Part shown: positions 36,162 to 43,598 of the stretch, in pieces
Layout of the letters: each line of letters starts with the position of its first letter
Numbering within the stretch: the stretch's first letter is position 1
Translations under genes and position numbers: made by a program
The notes under the pieces: generated by a model
Told to the model about the DNA's origin: nothing
The model's input: only the letters and a program-made list of their open reading frames with translations
Databases searched by the model: none
Assembly (NCBI GenBank): GCA_947650155.1
Contig: CANSUS010000002.1
Coordinates: 83,981 to 147,980 of the forward strand
Source of the DNA: an uncultured Lachnospiraceae bacterium
GTDB lineage: Bacteria > Bacillota > Clostridia > Lachnospirales > Lachnospiraceae
Direction: 5' to 3'
Length of the DNA: 64,000 nt

Positions 36162-36617
36162 ATGGATGAAAATAAGAAACAGGAATATCAGGAATATGTA
36201 AAACAGGTGACGCCCACCCCCAATCTCTTTTTTCAGATGGGTAAAGCATTTCTGGTGGGAGGCATTATATGTGTTTTGGGACAGTGTATTCTTAATTACG
36301 CAAAAAGCCTTGGACTGGATCAGGAAACATCCGGTGGATGGTGTTCGCTGATACTGGTACTTTCCAGCGTCATACTGACGGGATTTAATATTTATCCCAG
36401 CATTGTAAAGTGGGGTGGCGCCGGCGCTCTTGTACCGATTACCGGTTTTGCAAATTCCGTTGCAGCGCCGGCAATCGAGTTTAAAAAGGAAGGACAGGTT
36501 TTTGGCGTTGGATGCAAGATTTTCACGATAGCGGGTCCTGTCATATTATTTGGCATCTTTACAAGCTGGGTATTGGGATTTGGTTATTGGGCGCTTAAAA
36601 TGTTTGGCATACTATAG
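36162..36617 (+). CDS. spoVAC: Stage V sporulation protein AC
   Basis: A 151-residue membrane protein. KQEYQEYVKQVTPTPNLFFQ and GFANSVAAPAIEFKKEGQVF are characteristic of SpoVAC, a proposed mechanosensitive channel component. About four transmembrane segments. AAAAAGGAGAAATG precedes the start. In most spore formers spoVAC is followed by spoVAD and spoVAE; here the next gene is a convergent aminotransferase, so these partners are not in this locus. Confidence 0.95.
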   Translation: MDENKKQEYQEYVKQVTPTPNLFFQMGKAFLVGGIICVLGQCILNYAKSLGLDQETSGGWCSLILVLSSVILTGFNIYPSIVKWGGAGALVPITGFANSVAAPAIEFKKEGQVFGVGCKIFTIAGPVILFGIFTSWVLGFGYWALKMFGIL

Positions 36618-36660
36618 TATGCATACTAATAGTATGAATACTATTGTATGAATACTATAA
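36607..36660. repeat. Array of AT-rich palindromes between convergent genes
   Basis: GCATACTATAGTATGC at 36607-36622 is a perfect 16-bp palindrome overlapping the spoVAC stop. AATAGTATGAATACTATT (36628-36645) and TATGAATACTAT further on repeat the same ATACTAT/ATAGTAT half-site. It may act as a two-way terminator together with AGGGGATT/AATCCCCT at 36666-36702, or as a protein-binding array. Confidence 0.55.
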
Positions 36661-36671
36661 GAAAAAGGGGA

Positions 36672-38225
36672 TTACTGCTTATAATAGCTGAGGAAATCCC
36701 CTAAATTTTCCATCGCGTCTTTTAACACTTCAATACGGGGCAGGTATACGACACGGAAGTGGTCAGGTTCACTCCAGTTAAATCCGCCTCCGTGAATAAT
36801 CAGTATTTTTTTATCCCGAAGCAGATCCAGTGCAAACTTTTCATCGTCCAGAATATTGAACTTTTTCGTATCCAGCTTAGGAAAGATATAAAAAGCAGCT
36901 TTGGGCTTTACGGCGCTGACTCCCGGAATATCGTTCAGAGCTTTATAGATATAGTCTCTCTGCTCATAAACCCTTCCGCCGGGAATGATATAGTTGTTTA
37001 CGCTCTGATAACCGCCAAGAGCTGTCTGCACAATGGACTGTGCCGGTACGTTGGAGCAAAGCCGCATATTGGATAACATATTCAGACCTTCTATATAATC
37101 TCCGGCCATTCTTTTATTGCCGCTCAGTATCATCCAGCCGATACGGAATCCTGCGATCATATGAGATTTGGACAATCCACTGAAAGTAACGCAGAACAGA
37201 TCAGGTGCAAGGGAAGCAATGGCAATATGTTCTTCCTCATCCATGACAAGACGGTCGTAAATTTCATCCGAAAAGATGATAAGCTGATGAGCTCTTGCGA
37301 CTTCTACGATTTCCTGAAGGATTTCCTTTGAGTATACGGCGCCTGTCGGATTATTCGGATTAATGATTACGATTGCTTTTGTACGATCGCTGATTTTCTT
37401 TTTTATGTCTTCCAGATCGGGAAACCATTCCGCCTGCTCGTCGCAAATATAGTGAACTGCTTTTCCGCCTGCCAGGGTGACGCACGCGGTCCATAAGGGA
37501 TAATCCGGTGCAGGGACAAGAACTTCATCTCCGTCGTTTAACAGGGCAGACATACTTAAATTAATTAACTCGCTTACGCCGTTTCCGGTGTAAATATCTT
37601 CAATGGAAAGATTGGGGATGTTTTTGATCTGTGCATACTGCATGATAGCCTTCCTTGCGGAAAATAACCCTTTTGCAACAGAATATCCTTCACATTCTGT
37701 CAACTGTCTCTGCATGTCATAGATGACTTCATCCGGTGTACGAAAACCGAAGGGGGCGGGATTTCCAATATTTAATTTCAGCACATTGGTTCCGTTTTCT
37801 TCCATTCTTGTCGCCTCATCTACAACCGGACCTCTGACGTCATATAAAACATGATCCAGTTTTGTCGATTTTTTAAATTCTTTCATCATTACGTTTCCTC
37901 CTATATCTGAATGCCTCAAATATACAGTTTGGTCCAAAGATTTTGAGGGTTCGGATTCTTTTTGTTGTTCTGATCTGTCTGAATTCCGGTTTTTGGTTTT
38001 ACTACAGGGACGCCCGTATAACCAGTCAGGTTCCACTTTTAAAGCTTCTGCAAGAAACAGGGCGATATTTTTCCGGGGAATGGTTTTCCCGCTTATATAC
38101 TGGCTTATCTGGCTTTTTCCCAGCTTGATGCCGGATTCTTCAGCCGCCCGGATAAGATCGACCTGCTTGAGGCCCCGGGATTCCATAGAAGAGGCCAGCC
38201 GTCCGGCAAATGTATTATGATCCAT
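36672..38225 (-). CDS. XRE-type DNA-binding domain fused to AlaA-like alanine aminotransferase
   Basis: A 517-residue protein. Residues ~10-70 are a Cro/CI helix-turn-helix (LKQVDLIRAAEESGIKLGKS, QISQYISGKTIPRKN). Residues 75-112 are a polar linker. Residues 113-517 closely match E. coli AlaA (KLNIGNPAPFGF, VPAPDYPLWTA, INPNNPTGAVYSKE, and the PLP lysine in FSGLSKSHMIAGFRIGWM). An internal ATG at 37889 has AGGAGG at ideal 7-nt spacing, so a free 405-residue aminotransferase may also be made. The product would make alanine from pyruvate and glutamate. Repeated AAGTTCAAT sites upstream suggest autoregulation. It is divergent from a LysR gene. Confidence 0.88.
   Translation of the reverse strand: MDHNTFAGRLASSMESRGLKQVDLIRAAEESGIKLGKSQISQYISGKTIPRKNIALFLAEALKVEPDWLYGRPCSKTKNRNSDRSEQQKESEPSKSLDQTVYLRHSDIGGNVMMKEFKKSTKLDHVLYDVRGPVVDEATRMEENGTNVLKLNIGNPAPFGFRTPDEVIYDMQRQLTECEGYSVAKGLFSARKAIMQYAQIKNIPNLSIEDIYTGNGVSELINLSMSALLNDGDEVLVPAPDYPLWTACVTLAGGKAVHYICDEQAEWFPDLEDIKKKISDRTKAIVIINPNNPTGAVYSKEILQEIVEVARAHQLIIFSDEIYDRLVMDEEEHIAIASLAPDLFCVTFSGLSKSHMIAGFRIGWMILSGNKRMAGDYIEGLNMLSNMRLCSNVPAQSIVQTALGGYQSVNNYIIPGGRVYEQRDYIYKALNDIPGVSAVKPKAAFYIFPKLDTKKFNILDDEKFALDLLRDKKILIIHGGGFNWSEPDHFRVVYLPRIEVLKDAMENLGDFLSYYKQ
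37884..37902 (-). promoter_or_regulatory. Internal ribosome binding site within the XRE-aminotransferase gene
   Basis: On the minus strand AGGAGG (37897-37902) lies 7 nt before ATG (37889), which begins MMKEFKKSTK, exactly where E. coli AlaA-type enzymes start. It is stronger than the site in front of the full-length start. Confidence 0.75.
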
Positions 38226-38320
38226 GTGTATGCAGCCTTTCTTAATATAATGAACATATGCTTTTGTTTCCCGGTAGTCTGTATGTCTATAGGATAGTCC
38301 GGAAGTATATGTTTTGTAAT

Positions 38321-38410
38321 AAGTTCAATTTTGAGATTTATCATAGCATATATTGAAAAAAAGTTCAATATAAAATAATGCAGTTTCAAAAAGTTCAATA
38401 TAAGTTCAAT
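38321..38410. promoter_or_regulatory. Four AAGTTCAAT sites between the divergent XRE-aminotransferase and LysR genes
   Basis: AAGTTCAAT occurs at 38321-38329, 38361-38369, 38391-38399 and 38402-38410, all in the same orientation. ATATTGAA before the second copy makes an inverted repeat with TTCAATAT (38349-38372). These are probable operators for the XRE domain or the LysR protein, placed to control both divergent genes. Confidence 0.7.
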
Positions 38411-38510
38411 TTATAGAGAAGCTTATGAAAGGGGATTTCGGGATTTTCCCGAAGTGATAGAACCGCCGTCGATTTTATGCTATACTTGCATAAAGGAGAT
38501 ATTGCTGAAA

Positions 38511-39422
38511 ATGACATTAAATCAATTAAAATATGTAATAGCTATTTCAAAAGAAAATTCTTTAAATGAGGCTGCAAAAAAATTATATCTGTCACAGCCG
38601 AGTTTAACAGCTGCATTACACTCGCTTGAAAAAGAACTTGGGTTTGATATTTTCCTGCGTTCTAAAAGCGGAGTCATGTTAACGGTAAAAGGTTCGGAAT
38701 TTTTGGGTTATGCGAGATCTGTTGTGGAACAGTATGAACTGCTGGATGCAAAGTACATTTCTAAAACAAATGTAAAAAGAAGTTTTCATGTGTCGATGCA
38801 GCATTATACTTTTGCAGTAAGCGCATTTGTAGAGCTGGTAAATCAGTACGGCCTGGATGAGTATGAATTTGAAATACACGAAACAAAAACCCATGAAGTA
38901 ATCGATCATGTAAAAAATCAGAAGAGCGAAATAGGGGTTTTATATAGGAATGATTATAATGAGACGGTTCTGCAAAAGATTTTTAAGGAAAACGGCCTTA
39001 CATTTACACCTTTGTTTGAATGCGGCATTTATGTATATATGAGCAGAAAAAATCCGCTGGCGCAAAAAAAGGAGGTCACAATGGAAGAGCTGGAGGAATA
39101 TCCATGCCTTGCATTTGCGCAGGGAAACTATAATTCTTTTTACTTTGCGGAAGAGGTATTGAGTACCTATGAATATAAGAGACTGATTCGTGCAAGTGAC
39201 AGGGCGACGCTGCTGAATTTGATGATCGGAATTAATGGATATACATTATGCTCCGGTATTATATGTGAAGAATTGAACGGTTCGGACTATTGCGCGGTCA
39301 AATTGAAGACGGATGAAACAATGACGATAGGATATCTTTCAAGAAATGGGGCAGTGATCAGTGAGATCGGGCAGAGGTATATTGGAATTTTAGCGGAATA
39401 CAAAGAGAAAATTCTGAAATAG
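38511..39422 (+). CDS. LysR-family transcriptional regulator
   Basis: A 303-residue protein. The start at 38511 gives MTLNQLKYVIAISKENSLNE, a standard LysR beginning; a longer frame from 38454 is not supported. The winged helix (KLYLSQPSLTAALHSLEKEL) is followed by a periplasmic-binding-like effector domain. AAAGGAG is 12 nt upstream, a long spacing. It lies 170 bp before the LanC-like gene on the same strand and is divergent from the XRE-aminotransferase. LysR proteins near cysteine-synthase genes often sense O-acetylserine or a similar metabolite; here that is inference. Confidence 0.92.
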   Translation: MTLNQLKYVIAISKENSLNEAAKKLYLSQPSLTAALHSLEKELGFDIFLRSKSGVMLTVKGSEFLGYARSVVEQYELLDAKYISKTNVKRSFHVSMQHYTFAVSAFVELVNQYGLDEYEFEIHETKTHEVIDHVKNQKSEIGVLYRNDYNETVLQKIFKENGLTFTPLFECGIYVYMSRKNPLAQKKEVTMEELEEYPCLAFAQGNYNSFYFAEEVLSTYEYKRLIRASDRATLLNLMIGINGYTLCSGIICEELNGSDYCAVKLKTDETMTIGYLSRNGAVISEIGQRYIGILAEYKEKILK

Positions 39423-39469
39423 GAAAGTTTTGCCGTCTGAAGACGGAGGAAAAGCTGTCAGGGACAGCA

Positions 39470-39500
39470 GTCCGGTTATAGTTTTTGTCTATAACCGGAC
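39470..39500. repeat. Perfect 12-bp inverted repeat between LysR and LanC-like genes
   Basis: GTCCGGTTATAG (39470-39481) and CTATAACCGGAC (39489-39500) are perfect reverse complements with a 7-nt loop TTTTTGT. It is followed by ATAAAAAA instead of a T run, so it is not a normal terminator on the plus strand. It could be an operator or an attenuator-like stem for the genes downstream. Confidence 0.6.
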
Positions 39501-39592
39501 ATAAAAAATCAGGATTATACAGTTCAAAATAATTGTGATAATATTTTAGTTATACAAATCATACTAAACCCATAGGAAAAGAGGAAAATAAG

Positions 39593-41020
39593 ATGGCAGG
39601 AAATTATTTATTTAAGGAATATGGTACGCAGGACTATATTGATCTTGCAGAAGAGTCTGCAAGATGGATCAAAACGACAGAGAAAATTACTCCCTTTGGA
39701 AAGAGATGGGATCAGAGCCCGGATTCGGAAGAAGACTTTTCCGAATATCCAATGTTAACGGAAAAAGCATTGTACGGCGGTTCGGCCGGTATCGGTTTAT
39801 TTTATCTGCGGCTGTATCAGGTTACAAAAAAGGAAGAGTATCTGCTGGAAGCAAAGGAGGCGGCCGCGGATATTATTGCAACGGATGAGGGGACGGCTTT
39901 TTATGAAAAGGCGTTACAAGATGCCAAGGGAACGGAAGATAAGCTGGTGCATGTAAAGAATATGCCAGGGTGGACGATTGGTTATTATAACGGTCCCACA
40001 GGCAGCGCCTATCTGGTGCTGAAACTCTATGAAGTTACGGGAGAGGAACAGTATAGAGATTATGTGATAAAGGCAGCCGATGATCTGTTGGCAGCGGCAA
40101 AGAAAGCGCCGGAAGGAATTTACTTCAGCGAACAGAACGATTTATGCGGAGACGCGGGATTTGTTACCTATCTTGTTTCCGTTTGGGAGATCACAAAGAA
40201 CAATACCTATTTAGAGGCGGCAAAGTCGCTTGGAAATTATCTTGTTTCCAAAGGCAGAAAAGCGCCAAAGGGCGGTAAGTATTGGAATGTGGTGGATTTG
40301 ACAAAGATCGATTTCCCTGCAGACGTATTTTGGGTAAATCTTGCCCACGGGACTTCCGGCGTAGGCTGGATCTTTACGATTCTTTACCGGGCTTCGGGGG
40401 AAGAAGTATATTTGCAGGCGGCGAAGGATGCGACGGCATATATTCAGGGGATTGCCGTCGGGGATGAGAGAGCCGTGCTTGTTCCGTATCTGGACAGTCT
40501 GGAAAGAGGACCTTCCACAGAGTTTTATTATCTTAGCAGCTGCCACGGACCGGCCGGAACGGCATTATTATTTGAGGCTTTATACACCATTACGAAGGAA
40601 GAGGAATATCTGGAATGGGTTAAGAAACTTTCCAGAGGTATTATTCGGGCGGGCGCTCCCGAGAATTATTCCAGAGGATATTGGAGAAGTCAGGCATTAT
40701 GCTGCGGTACGCCCGGATTGTTGGAGCATTTTATATCCGTATACAGATTAACGGGGGAAGAAGAATTTTTAGAATATGCAAAGCGTACTGCCAGAACGGT
40801 GATCGGACAATCCCATGTGGATGACAGCAGGAGCGATATATACAAGGCGGACAATTCCAGAAGATGGCTTGGAAACTGGTGGAGAACCATTCCTCATGAT
40901 GTACACAGTTATTCCGGGCTGTATATTGGCACGGCGGGGAACGCCTGGAGTTTATTGTCTCTGGCAGGCGTATTAAAGAATGAAAAATACATAGAGGTTG
41001 TAGAATACAATTATCAGTGA
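39593..41020 (+). CDS. Stand-alone LanC-like cyclase with CCG-type zinc site
   Basis: A 475-residue protein with seven Gly-rich inner-helix motifs spaced along its length (GGSAGIG 62, NGPTGSA 133, CGDAGFV 185, AHGTSGVGW 251, SCHGPAG 316, CCGTPGLLE 370, IGTAGNAW 445), the seven-fold alpha/alpha toroid of LanC. Aligned to NisC, H252 matches the catalytic His, C317 and C370 match two zinc cysteines, and C371 replaces the zinc His, giving the CCG form known from ProcM-type synthetases. It should bind zinc and activate thiols. No precursor peptide, LanB/LanM dehydratase or exporter is nearby. The next gene, 26 bp downstream, is cysteine-synthase-like. AAAAGAGGAAAATAAG precedes the ATG. Confidence 0.88.
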   Translation: MAGNYLFKEYGTQDYIDLAEESARWIKTTEKITPFGKRWDQSPDSEEDFSEYPMLTEKALYGGSAGIGLFYLRLYQVTKKEEYLLEAKEAAADIIATDEGTAFYEKALQDAKGTEDKLVHVKNMPGWTIGYYNGPTGSAYLVLKLYEVTGEEQYRDYVIKAADDLLAAAKKAPEGIYFSEQNDLCGDAGFVTYLVSVWEITKNNTYLEAAKSLGNYLVSKGRKAPKGGKYWNVVDLTKIDFPADVFWVNLAHGTSGVGWIFTILYRASGEEVYLQAAKDATAYIQGIAVGDERAVLVPYLDSLERGPSTEFYYLSSCHGPAGTALLFEALYTITKEEEYLEWVKKLSRGIIRAGAPENYSRGYWRSQALCCGTPGLLEHFISVYRLTGEEEFLEYAKRTARTVIGQSHVDDSRSDIYKADNSRRWLGNWWRTIPHDVHSYSGLYIGTAGNAWSLLSLAGVLKNEKYIEVVEYNYQ

Positions 41021-41046
41021 ATAACCGACAAAGAGGAGGAAACGTC

Positions 41047-42027
41047 ATGGGTAAAATTTATGATTCCATTACGGAACTGGTGGGAAAAACACCGTTAGTA
41101 AGATTACATAGATATGAAGACGCAGAAGGGGTAAAAGGGCATATTTTAGGGAAATTTGAATATTTTAATCCATCCGGGAGCGTAAAGGACAGGGCCGCTT
41201 TAAATATGATTCTGGAGGCGGAATATGAAGGAAAATTAAAGCCGGGAATGACTATCGTAGATTATACGAGTGGAAATACCGGAATCGGTACGGCGACTTT
41301 TGCAAATGCAAAAGGATATCATTATGTGGCAGTCATCCAGCCGGGAGTTTCTGTGGAACGGTCACAGATTTTAAAGGCGCTTGGAGCGGAACTTTTGCAG
41401 GTGTCGGATGTTCCCGGCTTTGTGGAAATGTTAAAAACGGGACTTTCGCTGCAGGGGTTGGGAGAAGTGATGGGCAGTTTTGCCGCGTCCAGAGGATGGT
41501 TTTATATTGACCAGTGCGCCAATCCGGCTAATGCAAGAGCGCATATCCTGAGTACCGGTCCTGAAATTTGGGAGGATACGGATGGAAAAGTGGACTATGT
41601 CGTGCAGTTAGTAGGAACGGGAGGCACTCTGTCAGGACTGTCCGCTTATCTGAGAAAGAAAAATCCTGATGTAAAAATTATCGGGGCGCAGCCGGCGAAG
41701 CAGTCGTTAAAAGATCCGGCGTTCCCGGAGCGGAATACGATCGACGGCGTATTAAAGTTTGACGGCGTACCGGAAGATAAAGTGCCGGCGTTATTCAGTC
41801 AGTTTCATGCTTCTTATGACGAATGCTTCGATGTGGTGGCAGAGGACGCTTATGAGACCGGGAGGAAGCTTGTGCGGGAGGAAGGATTTTTTGTCGGACA
41901 GTCCGCCGGAGCTGCGCTTTTTACAGCGACGCAGATCGCAAAGAGACCGGAGGCGGCAGGAAAGAATATTGTGGTGATTTTAGCGGATAACGCATTTAAA
42001 TACTTATCGACTAACATGTATAAATAG
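41047..42027 (+). CDS. Cysteine-synthase-family PLP enzyme
   Basis: A 326-residue fold-type II PLP enzyme. Start ATG 41047 follows GAGGAGG. The PLP lysine is in NPSGSVKDRAA, the substrate loop is TSGNTGIG, the phosphate-binding loop VGTGGTLSG, and the serine near the PLP nitrogen is in GQSAGAALFTA. The C-terminus (LADNAFKYLSTNMYK) differs from canonical CysK endings, so it may not be the housekeeping enzyme. It would form cysteine or another beta-substituted alanine. It is coupled to the LanC-like gene, suggesting that the two act on the same thiol or dehydroalanine chemistry (inference). Confidence 0.9.
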   Translation: MGKIYDSITELVGKTPLVRLHRYEDAEGVKGHILGKFEYFNPSGSVKDRAALNMILEAEYEGKLKPGMTIVDYTSGNTGIGTATFANAKGYHYVAVIQPGVSVERSQILKALGAELLQVSDVPGFVEMLKTGLSLQGLGEVMGSFAASRGWFYIDQCANPANARAHILSTGPEIWEDTDGKVDYVVQLVGTGGTLSGLSAYLRKKNPDVKIIGAQPAKQSLKDPAFPERNTIDGVLKFDGVPEDKVPALFSQFHASYDECFDVVAEDAYETGRKLVREEGFFVGQSAGAALFTATQIAKRPEAAGKNIVVILADNAFKYLSTNMYK

Positions 42028-42105
42028 CGGACAAACTGGTGCAAACGTGAACAGGATTATTAAGGTATAATCAGTTATACTAATGCATACAAGGAGGATA
42101 ACAAA

Positions 42106-42993
42106 ATGTCGATACAACTTATTCAGCAGGCGATATGCTATATGGAGGAGCATATTTGCGAAGACATAAATTATATTGATGTTGCAAAAAGTCTGCATAT
42201 GTCAAGCTATCATTTCCATCGGACATTCAGCTTTATTGTGGGAATGACGGCAAATGAATATATTAGGAAACGACGTCTTACATTAGCGGCAAAAGAATTT
42301 CAGACAACGGATATATCAGTGACCGACGCTGCATATAAGTATGGATGGGAATCGCCGGAAAGCTTTTCTAAAGCGTTTACGCGGTTTCATGGTTCGACTC
42401 CGAAGCAGGCGAAACGAAAAGGCGCAAAACTTCATTTATTTAATCCCCTTGTGATCAAAATTACATTGGAAGGCGGTAGTATTATGGATTACAGAATGGA
42501 ACACGGCGGCAGGAGAAAATTTGCTGCACTGGTAAGATCTTTTCCGAATGAAATTATTAATGACGACGAGGATCACAGTATCCCTGACTTCTGGACGGAA
42601 TGCTATGAAAAAAACCTGATTGAGCCTATGAAACTGCTTCGTACGGAAGGAAAAAGAGATCTGTACGGTTTATGCAGCCCCTGTAAAGAAGGCGAAACCC
42701 ATTTCAATTACGGGATCGGTATTATCATTGATGAAGATACCGATACCTCAAAGCTGGAACAGTTTACAGAGAGCGGCTATACCGTTTGGGAGACGGAACC
42801 TGCCGATTACGCAGTGTTTAAATGCTTTGGTCCTGACGGTGACTGTCTGGGGGAAACATGGAGCAAGTTCTATAAAGAGTTTCTTCCGCAGACGGGGTAT
42901 ATACAAACAGACGATACCGACTATGAAATTTATTTTGAAAAGGGGGAGAAGGGCCTGTTCTGCGAGTTATGGGTTCCTGTAAAACAAAATTAA
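42106..42993 (+). CDS. AraC-family regulator with GyrI-like effector domain
   Basis: A 295-residue protein. The N-terminal two HTH motifs are typical (DVAKSLHMSSYHFHRTFSFI and DAAYKYGWESPESFSKAFTR, then FHGSTPKQAKR). The C-terminal ~160 residues form a GyrI/AraC_E_bind small-molecule domain, which often binds drugs or hydrophobic cations (VWETEPADYAVFKCFGPDGD). AAGGAGGATAACAAA precedes the ATG. It lies 78 bp after the cysteine-synthase-like gene but has its own leader; direct control of that pair is possible but not shown. Confidence 0.92.
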   Translation: MSIQLIQQAICYMEEHICEDINYIDVAKSLHMSSYHFHRTFSFIVGMTANEYIRKRRLTLAAKEFQTTDISVTDAAYKYGWESPESFSKAFTRFHGSTPKQAKRKGAKLHLFNPLVIKITLEGGSIMDYRMEHGGRRKFAALVRSFPNEIINDDEDHSIPDFWTECYEKNLIEPMKLLRTEGKRDLYGLCSPCKEGETHFNYGIGIIIDEDTDTSKLEQFTESGYTVWETEPADYAVFKCFGPDGDCLGETWSKFYKEFLPQTGYIQTDDTDYEIYFEKGEKGLFCELWVPVKQN

Positions 42994-43021
42994 ACAGGGA
43001 ATTCAGAAAATAGAAACGATC

Positions 43022-43053
43022 AGGGAGCAACAGCGTGAAACGCTGCTGCTCCT
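43022..43053 (+). terminator. Hairpin after the AraC gene
   Basis: GGAGCAACAGCG pairs with CGCTGCTGCTCC with a small mismatch around the loop TGAAA. The following TTAAACTG is a weak T tract, so termination efficiency is uncertain. Confidence 0.6.
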
Positions 43054-43176
43054 TAAACTGTTGTATTTTATGCACGGGTTTCGAGTTGTTTTCCTATGAT
43101 TTAAAAAAGAATTATGGTACAATGTATTGGAAATGATGAGGAATTTATATCTATGTGTATGGATATGGGAGCAGAA

Positions 43177-43575
43177 ATGAAACATATAAAACGGATTTTT
43201 ACCATCATGATAAGTTTTCCTTTTGTACTTCTGGGATTGTTTATTTTATATTCACTTTTTGGGATGGGTGTTAATCACATCTCTACATACAGGCAGACGA
43301 AGGTTTTAAAAGCAAATTTAGAAAAGACCATTGAACATATCCAGATTACGGACGTTTACTCCGAAACCGGCAATACTTCGGGTACGGGAAATCATGTGGA
43401 CTGTCTGACAAGAATTTTATTTTCCACAGACAGTTCGTTAGAAGAGATTAAGGAGGGGATGAGCAGGTATTACGAGTTTTCGGAGTGGGGATGTTTTGTG
43501 GAGGAGACGGAGGAAGGTTATCTGTTTTACTTAAACACTTCGGCACCTTTTGCGGACAATATAGAAGGTCATTAA
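43177..43575 (+). CDS. Small membrane-anchored protein of unknown function
   Basis: A 132-residue protein. The start at 43177 follows GGGAGCAGAA and begins MKHIKRIFTIMISFPFVLLG, a single N-terminal transmembrane or uncleaved signal segment. The extracytoplasmic part has two cysteines and a mixed alpha/beta pattern, ending FVEETEEGYLFYLNTSAPF. No domain was recognised. It is 23 bp before rarA on the same strand. An upstream extension to 43114 lacks a ribosome binding site. Confidence 0.65.
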   Translation: MKHIKRIFTIMISFPFVLLGLFILYSLFGMGVNHISTYRQTKVLKANLEKTIEHIQITDVYSETGNTSGTGNHVDCLTRILFSTDSSLEEIKEGMSRYYEFSEWGCFVEETEEGYLFYLNTSAPFADNIEGH

Positions 43576-43598
43576 ATGTGGGAAAGGAACAAAAGGAT

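Noticed and set aside
39470..39500. A rho-independent terminator after the LysR gene
   Set aside because: The stem is perfect but lacks a T tract on either strand, so I list it only as an inverted repeat.
39593..42993. A complete lantibiotic biosynthetic cluster
   Set aside because: There is no precursor peptide, LanB/LanM/LanKC dehydratase, LanT transporter or immunity gene within the window; only the LanC-like protein is present.
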